A stretch of DNA of 64,000 nucleotides from ZC4RG20 sp036381515 (GCA_036381515.1 DASVCR010000073.1:33499-97498), one strand, 5' to 3'. Shown: positions 35,139 to 43,886, numbered from the stretch's first letter. Notes: a model not told the origin generated them from the letters alone. Made by a program: numbers and translations.

Positions 35139-35879
35139 ATGTGCCTGATCGCCGTCGCCTGGCATGCGTCCGCGGCCCGGCCGCTGATCGTCGCCGCGAA
35201 TCGCGACGAGGCGCATGCGCGTCCGACCGTGCCCGCCGCATGGTGGTCTGACGCCCCCGACGTGCTCGCGGGCCGCGATCTCACGGCCGGCGGCACGTGG
35301 CTCGGCATCGACCGTCGCGGCCGATTCGCGGCCGTGACGAATCTCGTGACCCCGGGGTGGCAAGGCCCCGCCGCGCGGTCGCGCGGCGCGCTCGTCGCCG
35401 ATTTCCTGCGCGGCCGCGAGCCTGCCGCGCGCTACGCGGCGCGCATCGGCGCGGAGGCGGACGCGTACGGGCCGTTCAATCTGCTCGTCGCCGATGACGA
35501 TGCGCTCTGGTTCGTCGGCACGCGGAGCCCCGCGCACGCGCTCGGTCCCGGCGTGCACGCGGTCAGCAACGTCGAGCCGGGCGTCGACTGGCCGAAGGTC
35601 ACGGCCGCGCGGAATCGGCTCGGCGAGGTCGTCGACAGCCCCGACGTCGACGCGGAGCTCTTCGCGCTCTTGGCCGAACGCCGACCTGCCGAGAACGGCT
35701 ACGACGCGCGCCAGGTATCGCCGTTCGTGCTCGACCCGGTCTGGGGGACGCGAAGCTCGACCGTCGTCGTGGTCGATCGAGAGCGCCGCGTGCGCTTCGT
35801 CGAGCGCAGCTTCGACCCGCGCGGCGCGCCGGCGGGCGAGGTTCGGTTCGAGTTCGACGCGGGGCCAGAGCCGATCTGA
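35139..35879 (+). CDS. NRDE family protein (TANGO2-like)
   Basis: Protein of 246 residues starting MCLIAVAWHASAARPLIVAANRDE, with the NRDE signature after a catalytic-type N-terminal Cys, followed by AGRDLTAGGTWLGIDRRGRFA and VSNVEPGVDWPKV blocks typical of TANGO2/NRDE. Cys2 could become the N-terminal nucleophile after Met removal. Eukaryotic TANGO2 is linked to lipid or haem handling; the bacterial function is unknown. Its stop is one base from a perfect palindrome. Confidence 0.88.
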   Translation: MCLIAVAWHASAARPLIVAANRDEAHARPTVPAAWWSDAPDVLAGRDLTAGGTWLGIDRRGRFAAVTNLVTPGWQGPAARSRGALVADFLRGREPAARYAARIGAEADAYGPFNLLVADDDALWFVGTRSPAHALGPGVHAVSNVEPGVDWPKVTAARNRLGEVVDSPDVDAELFALLAERRPAENGYDARQVSPFVLDPVWGTRSSTVVVVDRERRVRFVERSFDPRGAPAGEVRFEFDAGPEPI

Positions 35880-35880
35880 T

Positions 35881-35927
35881 GTGTCAGACACCATTTTCCC
35901 GCGCCGCGGGAAAATGGTGTCTGACAC
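35881..35927. repeat. Perfect 47-base palindrome, GTGTCAGACACC/REP-like family
   Basis: Arms 35881-35903 and 35905-35927 are perfect reverse complements around one base. They begin GTGTCAGACACCATTTTCCC. It lies exactly between two converging genes and could form a strong hairpin in either transcript. The unit resembles both the 5063 palindrome and, in its CCATTTTCC part, the repeats at 43632-43872. Confidence 0.85.
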
Positions 35928-35930
35928 GCC

Positions 35931-36587
35931 CTAGACGCGTGCGGCGAGCCAGCGCCCGATGTCGCGCACCTCGTCGAACGACACGGTGTGCGCGATCGGA
36001 TAGCGATGCCACTCGACGTCGTAGCCCTCGCGCTCGAGCCGCTCGCGGCTCCGCTCGGCCATTCGGATCGGGATCACCGGGTCCGCGTCGCCGTGCGCCA
36101 TCAGGATCGGAATGTGCGCGTTCGCTTCGCACTTCTCAGCGGCGAGCGTGTCGGCGAGCGGCAGGAACGTGGAGAGCGCGATCACGCCGCCGAGCGCGCG
36201 CGGCTCGCGGAGCGCCGCATGGAGCGCAATCGCGCCGCCCTGCGAGAAACCGGCGAGGACGATCCGCTCGCTCGCGACGCCGCGCCCGATCTCGGCGTCG
36301 ATCAGCGCGGAGACGGCCGCGGCGCTCCGGCGGATGCCGTCCGCGTCCTGCGGCGAGTCGAAGTCGAGCCCGACGATGTCGAACCACGCACGCATTGGCA
36401 GCCCGCCGTTGATCGTGACCGGCATGACCGGCGCGTGCGGAAACACGAAGCGCACCTCCGCCAGCCCGAGCTCGTCGACGATCGGCTCGAAGTCGTGGCC
36501 GTCCGCGCCGAGCCCGTGGAGCCAGATCACGGCCGAGCGCGCGTCACGCGGCCCGCGCTCGATTCGGTCGAGTAGCGAAACGTTCAT
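35931..36587 (-). CDS. Carboxylesterase/phospholipase family alpha/beta hydrolase
   Basis: Soluble esterase of 218 residues of the EstB/acyl-protein thioesterase-like family. VIWLHGLGADGHDFEPIV is the oxyanion region, the nucleophile is Ser in LAGFSQGGA, the acid Asp in MAHGDADPVIP and the base His in PIAHTVSFDEV. ATG at 36587 has GGGAGATCCTG in front; the frame extends to 36698 without support. Divergent from argR. Confidence 0.9.
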   Translation of the reverse strand: MNVSLLDRIERGPRDARSAVIWLHGLGADGHDFEPIVDELGLAEVRFVFPHAPVMPVTINGGLPMRAWFDIVGLDFDSPQDADGIRRSAAAVSALIDAEIGRGVASERIVLAGFSQGGAIALHAALREPRALGGVIALSTFLPLADTLAAEKCEANAHIPILMAHGDADPVIPIRMAERSRERLEREGYDVEWHRYPIAHTVSFDEVRDIGRWLAARV

Positions 36588-36661
36588 CAGGATCTCCCGT
36601 CCGTGCGCACGGCCGCGGCCGCCGCCGGCGTCGGGACGAGCCGATGCGGCGCAGGCTACCC

Positions 36662-36699
36662 ATTGCGCGTTTGCACATATCGTGTAGTATATGCGCAAT
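36662..36699 (+). promoter_or_regulatory. argR promoter with inverted repeat, possible ARG-box operator
   Basis: TTGCGC (36663-36668) and TAGTAT (36685-36690) with a 16-base spacer form a plausible sigma70 promoter. ATTGCGC at 36662 and GCGCAAT at 36693 are perfect inverted repeats bracketing it, with a further near-palindromic pair GCACATAT/ATATGCGC inside. Autoregulation by ArgR is the simplest reading; the match to the E. coli ARG box is loose. Confidence 0.45.
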
Positions 36700-36720
36700 T
36701 TTATTCAACACCCCTCGCCG

Positions 36721-37185
36721 ATGCCGAGTGCCACCGCCCAGCAATACGAGCGCCGGCGGGCGATCGCCCGTTTGCTCGAAGCGCATCAGATCAGCCGCCA
36801 ATCGGAGCTGGTCGCGTTGTTGCGTGCGGAAGGGTTCGTGGCGACGCAGTCGAGCGTCAGCCGTGACTTAAGGGATCTCGGCGCGGCGAAGCTGAAGAAC
36901 GGTTACAGACTGCCGGAACGCGCGCTGGACGGCAACGGCGAGCTGCTCGAGAGCGTCGCCGATCTCGTCCGCGACATCCGCACCGCGGGGCCGAACCTGC
37001 TCGTGATCCGCACGGCGGTCGGTGCGGCGCAGCGCGTCGCCGTCACGCTCGACCGAATCGACTGGCCGGAGATCGTCGGCACGCTCTCCGGGGACGACAC
37101 GATTTTCGTCGCGACCGCGAACTCGACGCACCAACGGCGGCTCAGGGTGCGGCTGCGGCAATACTGGAAGAAGGGACCGAAATGA
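36721..37185 (+). CDS. argR: Arginine repressor
   Basis: Transcriptional regulator of 154 residues (E. coli 156). The N-terminal winged helix has RRAIARLLEAHQISRQSELV and QSSVSRDLRDLGAAK; the C-terminal oligomerisation/arginine domain has NLLVIRTAVGAAQRVAVTLD and LSGDDTIFVATA. The ATG at 36721 is preferred over an in-frame ATG at 36691, which lies at or before the likely transcription start. It is the first gene of the arginine run and overlaps argG by ATGA. Confidence 0.92.
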   Translation: MPSATAQQYERRRAIARLLEAHQISRQSELVALLRAEGFVATQSSVSRDLRDLGAAKLKNGYRLPERALDGNGELLESVADLVRDIRTAGPNLLVIRTAVGAAQRVAVTLDRIDWPEIVGTLSGDDTIFVATANSTHQRRLRVRLRQYWKKGPK

Positions 37186-38411
37186 CGGATTCGAGAACGA
37201 AGCCCGTAGCGCTCATCAACAACCCGATCGTGCTCGCCTTCTCGGGCGGTCTCGATACGTCCTTCTGCATCCCGTGGCTCAAGGAGACCTACGGGCGCGA
37301 CGTCGTCACGGCGACCGTGAACACGGGCGGCATCGACGCCGAGGCCGCGGTCGCGCTCGAGCGCCGCGCGCTCGCGCTCGGCGCGTCGCATCACGTGATG
37401 GTCGACGCGCGCGACGAGTTCTTCGACAGCGTGCTGAAGTACCTGATCATGGGCAACGTGCGCCGCGGTCAGCTGTATCCGCTCTGCGTCGGCGCGGAGC
37501 GCGGCGTGCAGGCGCGGCACCTCGCCGAGATCGCGAAGGAGCTCGGCGCGAGCACGGTCGCGCACGGCTGCACCGCGGCCGGCAACGACCAGGTCCGCTT
37601 CGAGATCATCCTGAAGACGCTCGCGCCGGGGCTCGAAGTGCTCGCGCCCGTGCGCGATCATGCGTGGAAGCGCACGGACCAGGTCGCCTACCTCGAGGAG
37701 CGCAGGCTCCCTGTCCCGTCGAAGGGCTCGGCCTACTCGATCAACCGGGGGCTCTGGGGCGTGACGATCGGCGGCACGGAGACACTCGATTCGCGCGACT
37801 CGATCCCGGAGTCCGCGTGGGTGCTGTCGTCGGGCGCGTTCGACGAGGCCGACGAGCCGGTCGAGATCGAGATCTCGTTCGAGCGCGGCGTGCCGACCGA
37901 GCTCGACGGCGAGCGGCTCCCGCCCGTCGAGCTGATCGAGCGGCTCGAGGCGATCGGTGCGTCGTTCGCGATCGGCCGCGGGATCCATCTGGGCGACACG
38001 ATCCTCGGCACGAAGGGCCGCGTCGCGTTCGAGGCGCCGGCGGCCGAGATCCTGCTGACCGCGCACCGCGAGCTCGAGAAGCTGACGTTGACCGGCCTGC
38101 AGCTCAGGATCAAGGAGCCGCTCGCGCAGACCTACGGCGACCTCGTGCACGAGGGCAAGGCCCTCGATCCGGTGGCGCGCGACATCGAGGCATTCCTCGA
38201 GTCGTCGCAGGCGCGCGTGAGCGGCAAGGTGCGCTGCCTGCTCAGGCCCGGCAGCGTGTTCGTGCTCGGCGTCACGTCGCCGCATTCGCTGATGGCCGCG
38301 ACCCGCGGCAAGTACGGCGAGTCGGCCGGCGAGTGGACGCCGGCCGACGCGCTCGGTTTCTCGCGCATCCTCGCGCTGCCGGGGATGCTCCACACGCGAG
38401 CCGGAGGATGA
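37182..38411 (+). CDS. argG: Argininosuccinate synthase
   Basis: ATP-dependent ligase joining citrulline and aspartate, 409 residues. The PP-loop AFSGGLDTS is at about residues 19-27, with NTGGIDAEAA, AHGCTAAGNDQVRFE and YSINRGLWG further on. The sequence looks closer to the type found in clusters with acyl-citrulline pathways than to E. coli ArgG. Overlaps argR by ATGA. Confidence 0.93.
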   Translation: MTDSRTKPVALINNPIVLAFSGGLDTSFCIPWLKETYGRDVVTATVNTGGIDAEAAVALERRALALGASHHVMVDARDEFFDSVLKYLIMGNVRRGQLYPLCVGAERGVQARHLAEIAKELGASTVAHGCTAAGNDQVRFEIILKTLAPGLEVLAPVRDHAWKRTDQVAYLEERRLPVPSKGSAYSINRGLWGVTIGGTETLDSRDSIPESAWVLSSGAFDEADEPVEIEISFERGVPTELDGERLPPVELIERLEAIGASFAIGRGIHLGDTILGTKGRVAFEAPAAEILLTAHRELEKLTLTGLQLRIKEPLAQTYGDLVHEGKALDPVARDIEAFLESSQARVSGKVRCLLRPGSVFVLGVTSPHSLMAATRGKYGESAGEWTPADALGFSRILALPGMLHTRAGG

Positions 38412-38415
38412 CGCC

Positions 38416-39492
38416 ATGCGCTCCGTAGTCGTCGACAAAATCGCTTCCGTCGCCCTCGCGAACGACCTGTCGCGCGAGATCCGCATCGACTCGCAGATTC
38501 CGTGCGAGGAAGGCGTGCTGATCGCCGTCGAGGTGCTGAACTCGAAGTCGACCTACAACACGCTCGAGCTCACGAGCGGCCGCATGGCGCAGGTGAAGCG
38601 CGGCGACGTGATCGTCGGCGCGCTCGGGCATCGCAAAGCGCTCTTCGGCTACTCCGGGCACCTCCCCGAGAAGCTCGCGCCGGGCGACGTCGTGCAGCTT
38701 TTGAACCTCGGCGGCGTGCTCGGCATCTGCGACTCTATCAACCCGACGCACGGGCAGCCGTTCGACTGCCGCGTGCTCGGCGTCGTGCTCGACTTCCCGT
38801 ATCTCGGGCAGCGCGTCGGCGTGCCGGCGCGCGTCGGCAAGCTCAAGCCGAACGGGGACAACGGGCCGGTCGCGCTGAACGGCGTCCCGGTCGTCGCGCT
38901 CGCCGGCACGTGCATGAACTCCGGCAAGACCGCGGCCGCGTGCGCGATCGTGAGCCGCTTCCGACACAACGGGCTCGTCGTCGACGCGTTCAAGGCGACC
39001 GGCGTCGCGCTGCGCCGCGACATCCTCGCGATGGAGGACGCGGGCGCGCGGCACACGGCGATCTTCACGGACTTAGGCATCGTCTGCACGACGTCGAAGA
39101 ACGCGCCGGCGATCGCGCGCACGCTCCTGTCGACGCTCGTGCGCCGCCGCCCGGACGTGATCGTCTGCGAGCTCGGCGACGGCCTCCTCGGCGCGTACGG
39201 CGTCGAGGCGATCCTGCACGATCCGGAGCTCCGCAAGATGCTGACGGCCGTCGTGCTGTGCGCGAACGATCCGGTCGCCGCGTGGGGCGGCGTGAAGCTC
39301 TTGCGCGACGAGTTCGGGATCGAGCCGACGATCGTCACGGGCCCCGCGACGGACAACCAGGTCGGCATCGACATCATCGAGCAGCGCTCGAACGTGCCCG
39401 CGATCAACGCGATCGCGAGCGGCGCCGCGCTCGGCGATCTGCTGCTCGCGCGCACCGGCCTCGACCAGCGCGCCGCGAAGGTCGCGCCATGA
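38416..39492 (+). CDS. DUF1611-like P-loop NTPase within the arginine operon
   Basis: Protein of 358 residues of unknown function. The first ~130 residues look like a beta-rich domain (LIAVEVLNSKSTYNTLEL, GDVIVGALGHRKALFGYSG). The C-terminal part is a nucleotide-binding domain with Walker A-like GTCMNSGKTAA near 162-172, FKATGVALRRDI and ELGDGLLGAYGV, resembling DUF1611 proteins. It begins five bases after argG and overlaps argC by ATGA, so it is tightly built into the operon. It could supply or regulate a step, but nothing in the sequence says which. Confidence 0.68.
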   Translation: MRSVVVDKIASVALANDLSREIRIDSQIPCEEGVLIAVEVLNSKSTYNTLELTSGRMAQVKRGDVIVGALGHRKALFGYSGHLPEKLAPGDVVQLLNLGGVLGICDSINPTHGQPFDCRVLGVVLDFPYLGQRVGVPARVGKLKPNGDNGPVALNGVPVVALAGTCMNSGKTAAACAIVSRFRHNGLVVDAFKATGVALRRDILAMEDAGARHTAIFTDLGIVCTTSKNAPAIARTLLSTLVRRRPDVIVCELGDGLLGAYGVEAILHDPELRKMLTAVVLCANDPVAAWGGVKLLRDEFGIEPTIVTGPATDNQVGIDIIEQRSNVPAINAIASGAALGDLLLARTGLDQRAAKVAP

Positions 39493-40547
39493 GCGCCTTT
39501 CACGTCCTGCTGCTCGGCGGCTCGGGCTACGTCGCGGGCGAGTTCCTGCGTCTCGTCGCGCAGCATCCCGAGCTCGAGCTCGGCTCCGCGATATCGACGA
39601 GCCAGGCCGGCGAGCCGATCGCGGCCGCGTTCCCGCATCTCGCGGGCGCCTATCCCGATCAGCGCTTCGTGTCGCTCGACGCGGCGATCGAGCGGCTCGG
39701 CGACGTCGAGCACTGGGTGCTGCTCTCGGCCGCGCCGCATGGCGCGTCCGCCGATGTCGTCGCGCGGCTGCTCGACGCCGCGGACGCCGCGGGCGTGCGC
39801 CTGACCGCGGTCGACGCGTCCGCGGACTTCCGCTTCGCCGACGCCGCGCTCTACGCGAAGGTCTACGGCCATCCGCACGCGGCGTCCGCGCGGCTCGCCG
39901 AGTTCACGTGCGCGCTGCCCGAGCACGTCAAGACGATCGAAACGCCGCACGCGGCGCATCCGGGCTGCTTCGCGACGTCGATGCTGCTCGGCATCGTGCC
40001 GCTCGTTGCCGCGGATCTCGTCGAGGGGCAGTTCTTCGTCAGCGCGATCACCGGCAGCACGGGCGCCGGGCGCACGCCGAAGGACACGACCCATCACCCG
40101 ATGCGGCACAACAACCTGTTCGGCTACCAGGCGTTGCGCCACCGGCACGCGCCCGAGGTGCGCGCGCTCGTCGAGGCCGTTGCGGGGCGTCCGATCCGGC
40201 TCGACTTCGTGCCGCATTCGGGGCCGTTCGCGCGCGGCATCTACACGACGATGTTCACGCGGCTCCAGGGCGGTGCGACGGCCGCGGACGCGCGCGAGGC
40301 GCTCGAGGCGTACTACCGGGGCGCGCCGTTCGTCCGCGTGACGGCCGAGCCGCCGCGGCTCAAGGACATCGTCGCGAGCAACTACGCGGCGCTTTCGGTG
40401 ACCGCGGACGGCGATACGCTCGTCGTCCACGCCGCTATCGACAATCTGATCAAGGGCGCTGCGGGAGGCAGCATACAATGGGTGAATCGACTGCTCGGGC
40501 TGCCGGAGACCATGGGACTCACGGCACCCACGCCGGGGTGGCTGTGA
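39489..40547 (+). CDS. argC: N-acyl-gamma-glutamyl-phosphate reductase
   Basis: NADPH-dependent reductase of 352 residues, third step of arginine synthesis. GGSGYVAGEFLRL is the nucleotide-binding start, the catalytic Cys is C160 in HPGCFAT, and GSTGAGRTPKDTTHHPMRHN lies in the substrate region. Overlaps the upstream gene by ATGA and argD by TGATG. Whether the acyl group is acetyl or succinyl cannot be told from this protein alone. Confidence 0.93.
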   Translation: MSAFHVLLLGGSGYVAGEFLRLVAQHPELELGSAISTSQAGEPIAAAFPHLAGAYPDQRFVSLDAAIERLGDVEHWVLLSAAPHGASADVVARLLDAADAAGVRLTAVDASADFRFADAALYAKVYGHPHAASARLAEFTCALPEHVKTIETPHAAHPGCFATSMLLGIVPLVAADLVEGQFFVSAITGSTGAGRTPKDTTHHPMRHNNLFGYQALRHRHAPEVRALVEAVAGRPIRLDFVPHSGPFARGIYTTMFTRLQGGATAADAREALEAYYRGAPFVRVTAEPPRLKDIVASNYAALSVTADGDTLVVHAAIDNLIKGAAGGSIQWVNRLLGLPETMGLTAPTPGWL

Positions 40548-41701
40548 TGTCCGCGGCACGAGGGGCGCACCTCGACGAGGTGTTCCCGACGCTGCCGTAC
40601 ACGCCCGTCAAGGGCGAAGGCGCGTGGCTCGAGGACGCGGACGGTCGCCGCGTGCTCGATTTCTACGGCGGCCACGCGGTCGCCGCGCTCGGCTACAACC
40701 ATCCGCGTCTGACCGAGGCGATCTGCCGCCAGGCGGCAACGCTGCATTTTCAGAGCAACATCCTGCCGCTCGCCGTCCGCCACGAGGCGGCGGAGAAGCT
40801 CGCGCGCTTCGCGCCCGAGGGGCTCGACCGCGTGTTCTTCGTGAACAGCGGCGCCGAGGCGAACGAGAACGCGCTGCGCGTCGCGCTGACGGTCACCGGC
40901 CGCCCGAAGGTCGTCGCGGTCGAGCACGGCTTCCACGGGCGCACGGCGGGAGCCGGCGCCGCGACGTGGGGCGCGAAGAAGTGGTACGGCTTCCCGCGCG
41001 CGCCGTTCGACGTCGTGTTCGTGCCGCGCAACGACGTCGCCGCGATGCACGCGGCGGTCGATGACAAGACCGCCGCGGTGATCGTCGAGCCGGTGCAGGG
41101 GCTCGCCGGCGCATTCGACCTCGCGACGGATTTCCTCCGCGCCGCGCGCCAGGCGTGCGACCGGCACGACGCGCTCCTGATTCTCGACGAGGTCCAGACC
41201 GGCATGGGCCGGCTCGGCGCGCCGTTCGGCGCGGACCTCTATCGCGTGATGCCGGATCTCTTGACGACGGCGAAGGGCGTCGCGGGCGGTTTCCCGTGCG
41301 GCGCGCTGCTGATGACGCCGACGATCGCGAAGGAGTTCAAGCCGGGCCAGCTCGGCTCGACGTTCGGCGGCGGGCCGCTCGCGTGCGCGGCGGTCGTCGC
41401 GACGATCGACGCGATCGAGCAAGAGAAGCTGATCGACAACGTGAGGACGCTGTCCGCGCTGATTCGCGAGACGTGCGTCGTCGGCCCCGCGCACGGCGTG
41501 CAGGGACAGGGCTTCCTGCTCGGCCTCAAGACGACGCCGCCCGCGGCGAAGGTCCGCGACGCGCTGCTCGAGCGGAACATCCTGACCGGCACGAGCACGG
41601 ACCCGCACGTCCTGAGGCTGCTGCCGCCGCTCGTGCTCGAGCGTGCGCACGTGGAGCTCCTGGCCGCCGCCTTGAAGGAGATCGGCAATGAAGCGCTTTA
41701 A
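40547..41701 (+). CDS. argD: Acyl-ornithine aminotransferase
   Basis: PLP-dependent class III aminotransferase of 384 residues making N-acylornithine. Motifs are VFFVNSGAEANENALR, EHGFHGRTAGAG, ILDEVQTGMGRLG and the PLP Lys243 in TTAKGVAGGFP. Overlaps argC by one base (TGATG) and the transcarbamylase by 14 bases. ArgD enzymes often accept acetyl- and succinylornithine. Confidence 0.93.
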   Translation: MSAARGAHLDEVFPTLPYTPVKGEGAWLEDADGRRVLDFYGGHAVAALGYNHPRLTEAICRQAATLHFQSNILPLAVRHEAAEKLARFAPEGLDRVFFVNSGAEANENALRVALTVTGRPKVVAVEHGFHGRTAGAGAATWGAKKWYGFPRAPFDVVFVPRNDVAAMHAAVDDKTAAVIVEPVQGLAGAFDLATDFLRAARQACDRHDALLILDEVQTGMGRLGAPFGADLYRVMPDLLTTAKGVAGGFPCGALLMTPTIAKEFKPGQLGSTFGGGPLACAAVVATIDAIEQEKLIDNVRTLSALIRETCVVGPAHGVQGQGFLLGLKTTPPAAKVRDALLERNILTGTSTDPHVLRLLPPLVLERAHVELLAAALKEIGNEAL

Positions 41702-42692
41702 CGATCTCGCGGAGCTCTCGCGCGACGAGGTCGTCGGGCTCCTCGAGCTCGCCGCCCGGCTCGAGAGAGAGCCCGAGCCGCGCGCGCTCGAGGGCAAGGT
41801 GCTGTCGCTCCTGTTCCTGAACCCGTCGCTCCGCACGCTCACGTCGTTCCAGGCCGCGATGGTCCGGCTCGGCGGCGGCGCATTCGTCGTTTCGCCCGAG
41901 ATGTCGATCCACGGGCTCGAGTCGCGGCGCGGCATCGTGATGGACGGCGTCGCGGCCGAGCACGTGCGCGAGGCGGTGCCGGTGATCGCCTCGTACGGCG
42001 ACGCGATAGGCATCCGCGCGTTCGCGAAGCGGCTGTCGCTCGACGACGATATCGCGGATCGCGAGTTCAACGAGCTCGTCTCGCTCGTCGGCGACAAGCC
42101 GTGGATCAACATGGAGTCGGCGATCAACCATCCGTGCCAGAGCCTCGCCGACTGGAAGACGATGGACGAGCTCGGCATCCCGGCGCAGGGCGGACGCTTC
42201 GTGCTGTCGTGGGCGTTTCACCCGAAGGCGCTCCCGCTCGCCGTGCCGGCCGCGACGGTGCACATGGCCGCGATGCGCGGCATGGACGTCGTCGTGCTCC
42301 GGCCGGAAGGCTTCGAGCTGCCTGGGCCGATCATGGCGAAGGCGCGCGCGGCGGCCGAGGCCTCCGGCGGCCGGCTGACCGAGACGACGGACCGGCGCGA
42401 GGCGATGGAAGGCGCGCACGTGATCTATGCGAAGTCGTGGGCGTCGACGCGGCACTACACGGACCGCCTCGCGGACCAGGCGCTCCGCGAGGGGCTCGTC
42501 GACTGGTGCGTCGACGAGCCGTGGTTCGAGAACGCGCGGCCCGACTGCCGCTTCATGCACTGTCTGCCGGTTCGCCGCGGCGTCGTCGTCGCGGACCGGA
42601 TCCTCGACGGCCCGCGCAGCGTCGTGATCCGCGAGGCGCACAACAGGATGCTCGTGCAGATGGCCGTGCTCTATCGCATGCTGAAGGGATGA
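41688..42692 (+). CDS. argF': N-acylornithine carbamoyltransferase, probably N-succinylornithine-type
   Basis: Carbamoyltransferase of 334 residues of the AOTCase/SOTCase group, not OTCase: the phosphate loop is FLNPSLRTLTSF, and HCLPVRR (291-297) is present. The residue that sets specificity is Glu92 in Xanthomonas AOTCase and Pro90 in Bacteroides SOTCase; here it is Ala90 in MDGVAAEHV. Published E92A, E92S, E92P and E92V mutants of AOTCase all switch to succinylornithine. The Lys302 of AOTCase is replaced by Val300, and RPEGFELPG also resembles SOTCase. I infer a succinylornithine enzyme. It starts inside argD. Confidence 0.82.
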   Translation: MKRFNDLAELSRDEVVGLLELAARLEREPEPRALEGKVLSLLFLNPSLRTLTSFQAAMVRLGGGAFVVSPEMSIHGLESRRGIVMDGVAAEHVREAVPVIASYGDAIGIRAFAKRLSLDDDIADREFNELVSLVGDKPWINMESAINHPCQSLADWKTMDELGIPAQGGRFVLSWAFHPKALPLAVPAATVHMAAMRGMDVVVLRPEGFELPGPIMAKARAAAEASGGRLTETTDRREAMEGAHVIYAKSWASTRHYTDRLADQALREGLVDWCVDEPWFENARPDCRFMHCLPVRRGVVVADRILDGPRSVVIREAHNRMLVQMAVLYRMLKG

Positions 42693-42697
42693 AAGCG

Positions 42698-43624
42698 ATG
42701 GCGAGACTCTCCGGGACGGAACGGACGATCGTCGTCACGGCGCTGCGTCACGCCGTGCCGTACGTGCGGATGTACAAGCGCAAGGTCTTCGTGCTGAAGG
42801 CGGGCGGCGACGCGTTCACCAGCCCCGAGTCGACGCGCGCGCTGATGGAGCAGATCGGCATCCTGCACCAGGTCGGCATCCGTGTCGTCGTCGTGCACGG
42901 CGGCGGCCCGCAGGCGACGCAGCTCGCGCAGCGGCTCGGCCTCGAGAGCCGGTTCGTCGAAGGCCGCCGCGTGACCGACAAGGAGACGCTCGAGGTCGCG
43001 ACGATGGTCATGAACGGCGGCATCAACACCGGGATCCTCGCCGCGTGCCGCGAGCTCGGCGTGCCGGCCGTCGGCATCAGCGGCGTCGACGGCGGCCTGA
43101 TCCGCGCGAAGAGGCGTCCGCCGGTCGAGCGCAACGGCGGGGTCGTCGACTACGGCTTCGTCGGCGACATCGAGCGCGTCGACGCGACCGTGATCGCGAA
43201 GCTTCTCGAGGACGATCTCGTGCCGATCGTGAGCCCGATCTCGGCCGACGACTCGGGGACGCTGCTGAACATCAACGCGGACACGGTCGCGGCCGCGATC
43301 GCGTGCGAGCTCAAGGCCGAGAAGCTGATCATCGCGACCGGCGTCGCGGGCATCCTCGAGTCGCTCGACGATCCGGGCTCGCTGATCTCGTACATCGACA
43401 TCGCGGGCCTGAAGCGCATGAAGGACGAGGGCAAGCTCAAGGACGGCATGCTGCCGAAAGCCGCGGCGATCGAGAAGGCACTCGCGGGCGGCGTTCGCCG
43501 CGTGCACGTGATCTCGTACTCGCTGCCGGACAGCCTGCTGCTCGAGGTCTTCACGAACGAGGGCACGGGCACGATGGTCGTCGAGGACGTCGAGCACCTG
43601 AGCCCTGCGGAGCAGCAGGCATGA
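42698..43624 (+). CDS. argB: N-acylglutamate kinase
   Basis: Amino-acid kinase family enzyme of 308 residues phosphorylating N-acylglutamate. VFVLKAGGDAFTS, VVVVHGGGPQATQL and LNINADTVAAAIA are visible. No C-terminal GNAT domain is fused, unlike the ArgB/A of Xanthomonas, so the acyltransferase is encoded elsewhere. The ATG at 42698 fits the AAGGG nine bases upstream; ATG 42689 overlapping the previous stop is an alternative. The repeat array begins seven bases after its stop. Confidence 0.9.
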   Translation: MARLSGTERTIVVTALRHAVPYVRMYKRKVFVLKAGGDAFTSPESTRALMEQIGILHQVGIRVVVVHGGGPQATQLAQRLGLESRFVEGRRVTDKETLEVATMVMNGGINTGILAACRELGVPAVGISGVDGGLIRAKRRPPVERNGGVVDYGFVGDIERVDATVIAKLLEDDLVPIVSPISADDSGTLLNINADTVAAAIACELKAEKLIIATGVAGILESLDDPGSLISYIDIAGLKRMKDEGKLKDGMLPKAAAIEKALAGGVRRVHVISYSLPDSLLLEVFTNEGTGTMVVEDVEHLSPAEQQA

Positions 43625-43631
43625 AACGATT

Positions 43632-43872
43632 GGGGTCAGAGCCCATTTTCGCCGTCTGCCCGGAAAAATCGGGGTCAGAGCCCGTTTTTCCGGTCCGCCC
43701 GCAAGCACCCCGTGATGGCCGTACGGGAAATGGGGTCAGAGCCCATTTTCCCGCCCCTACCCCAGCCTTGCGGCAGCGAGGTCCGAAAAATGGGCTCTGA
43801 CCCCATTTCCCGAGATCACGGCGGAGACATGTGCTCTGAACCCATCTTCCCCCAAAAATGGGCTCTGACCCC
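43632..43872. repeat. Six-copy REP-like array between argB and argH
   Basis: Three copies in plus orientation of GGGGTCAGAGCCCATTTTC (43632-43650, 43671-43690, 43732-43750) and three in reverse (43785-43804, 43831-43843 degenerate, 43854-43872). Copies 3 and 4 form a long inverted pair. The last copy ends 14 bases before the argH start. This is the layout of a BIME/REP cluster associated elsewhere with RAYT transposases; none is encoded here. Confidence 0.85.
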
Positions 43873-43886
43873 GATTTTTCCGCTGC

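Noticed and set aside
41688..42692. Ordinary ornithine carbamoyltransferase (argF)
   Set aside because: The STRTR loop is replaced by FLNPSLRT and the HCLPVRR and MDG..EH features belong to the acyl-ornithine group.
43632..43872. CRISPR array
   Set aside because: Units are short, in both orientations and unevenly spaced, with no cas gene nearby.
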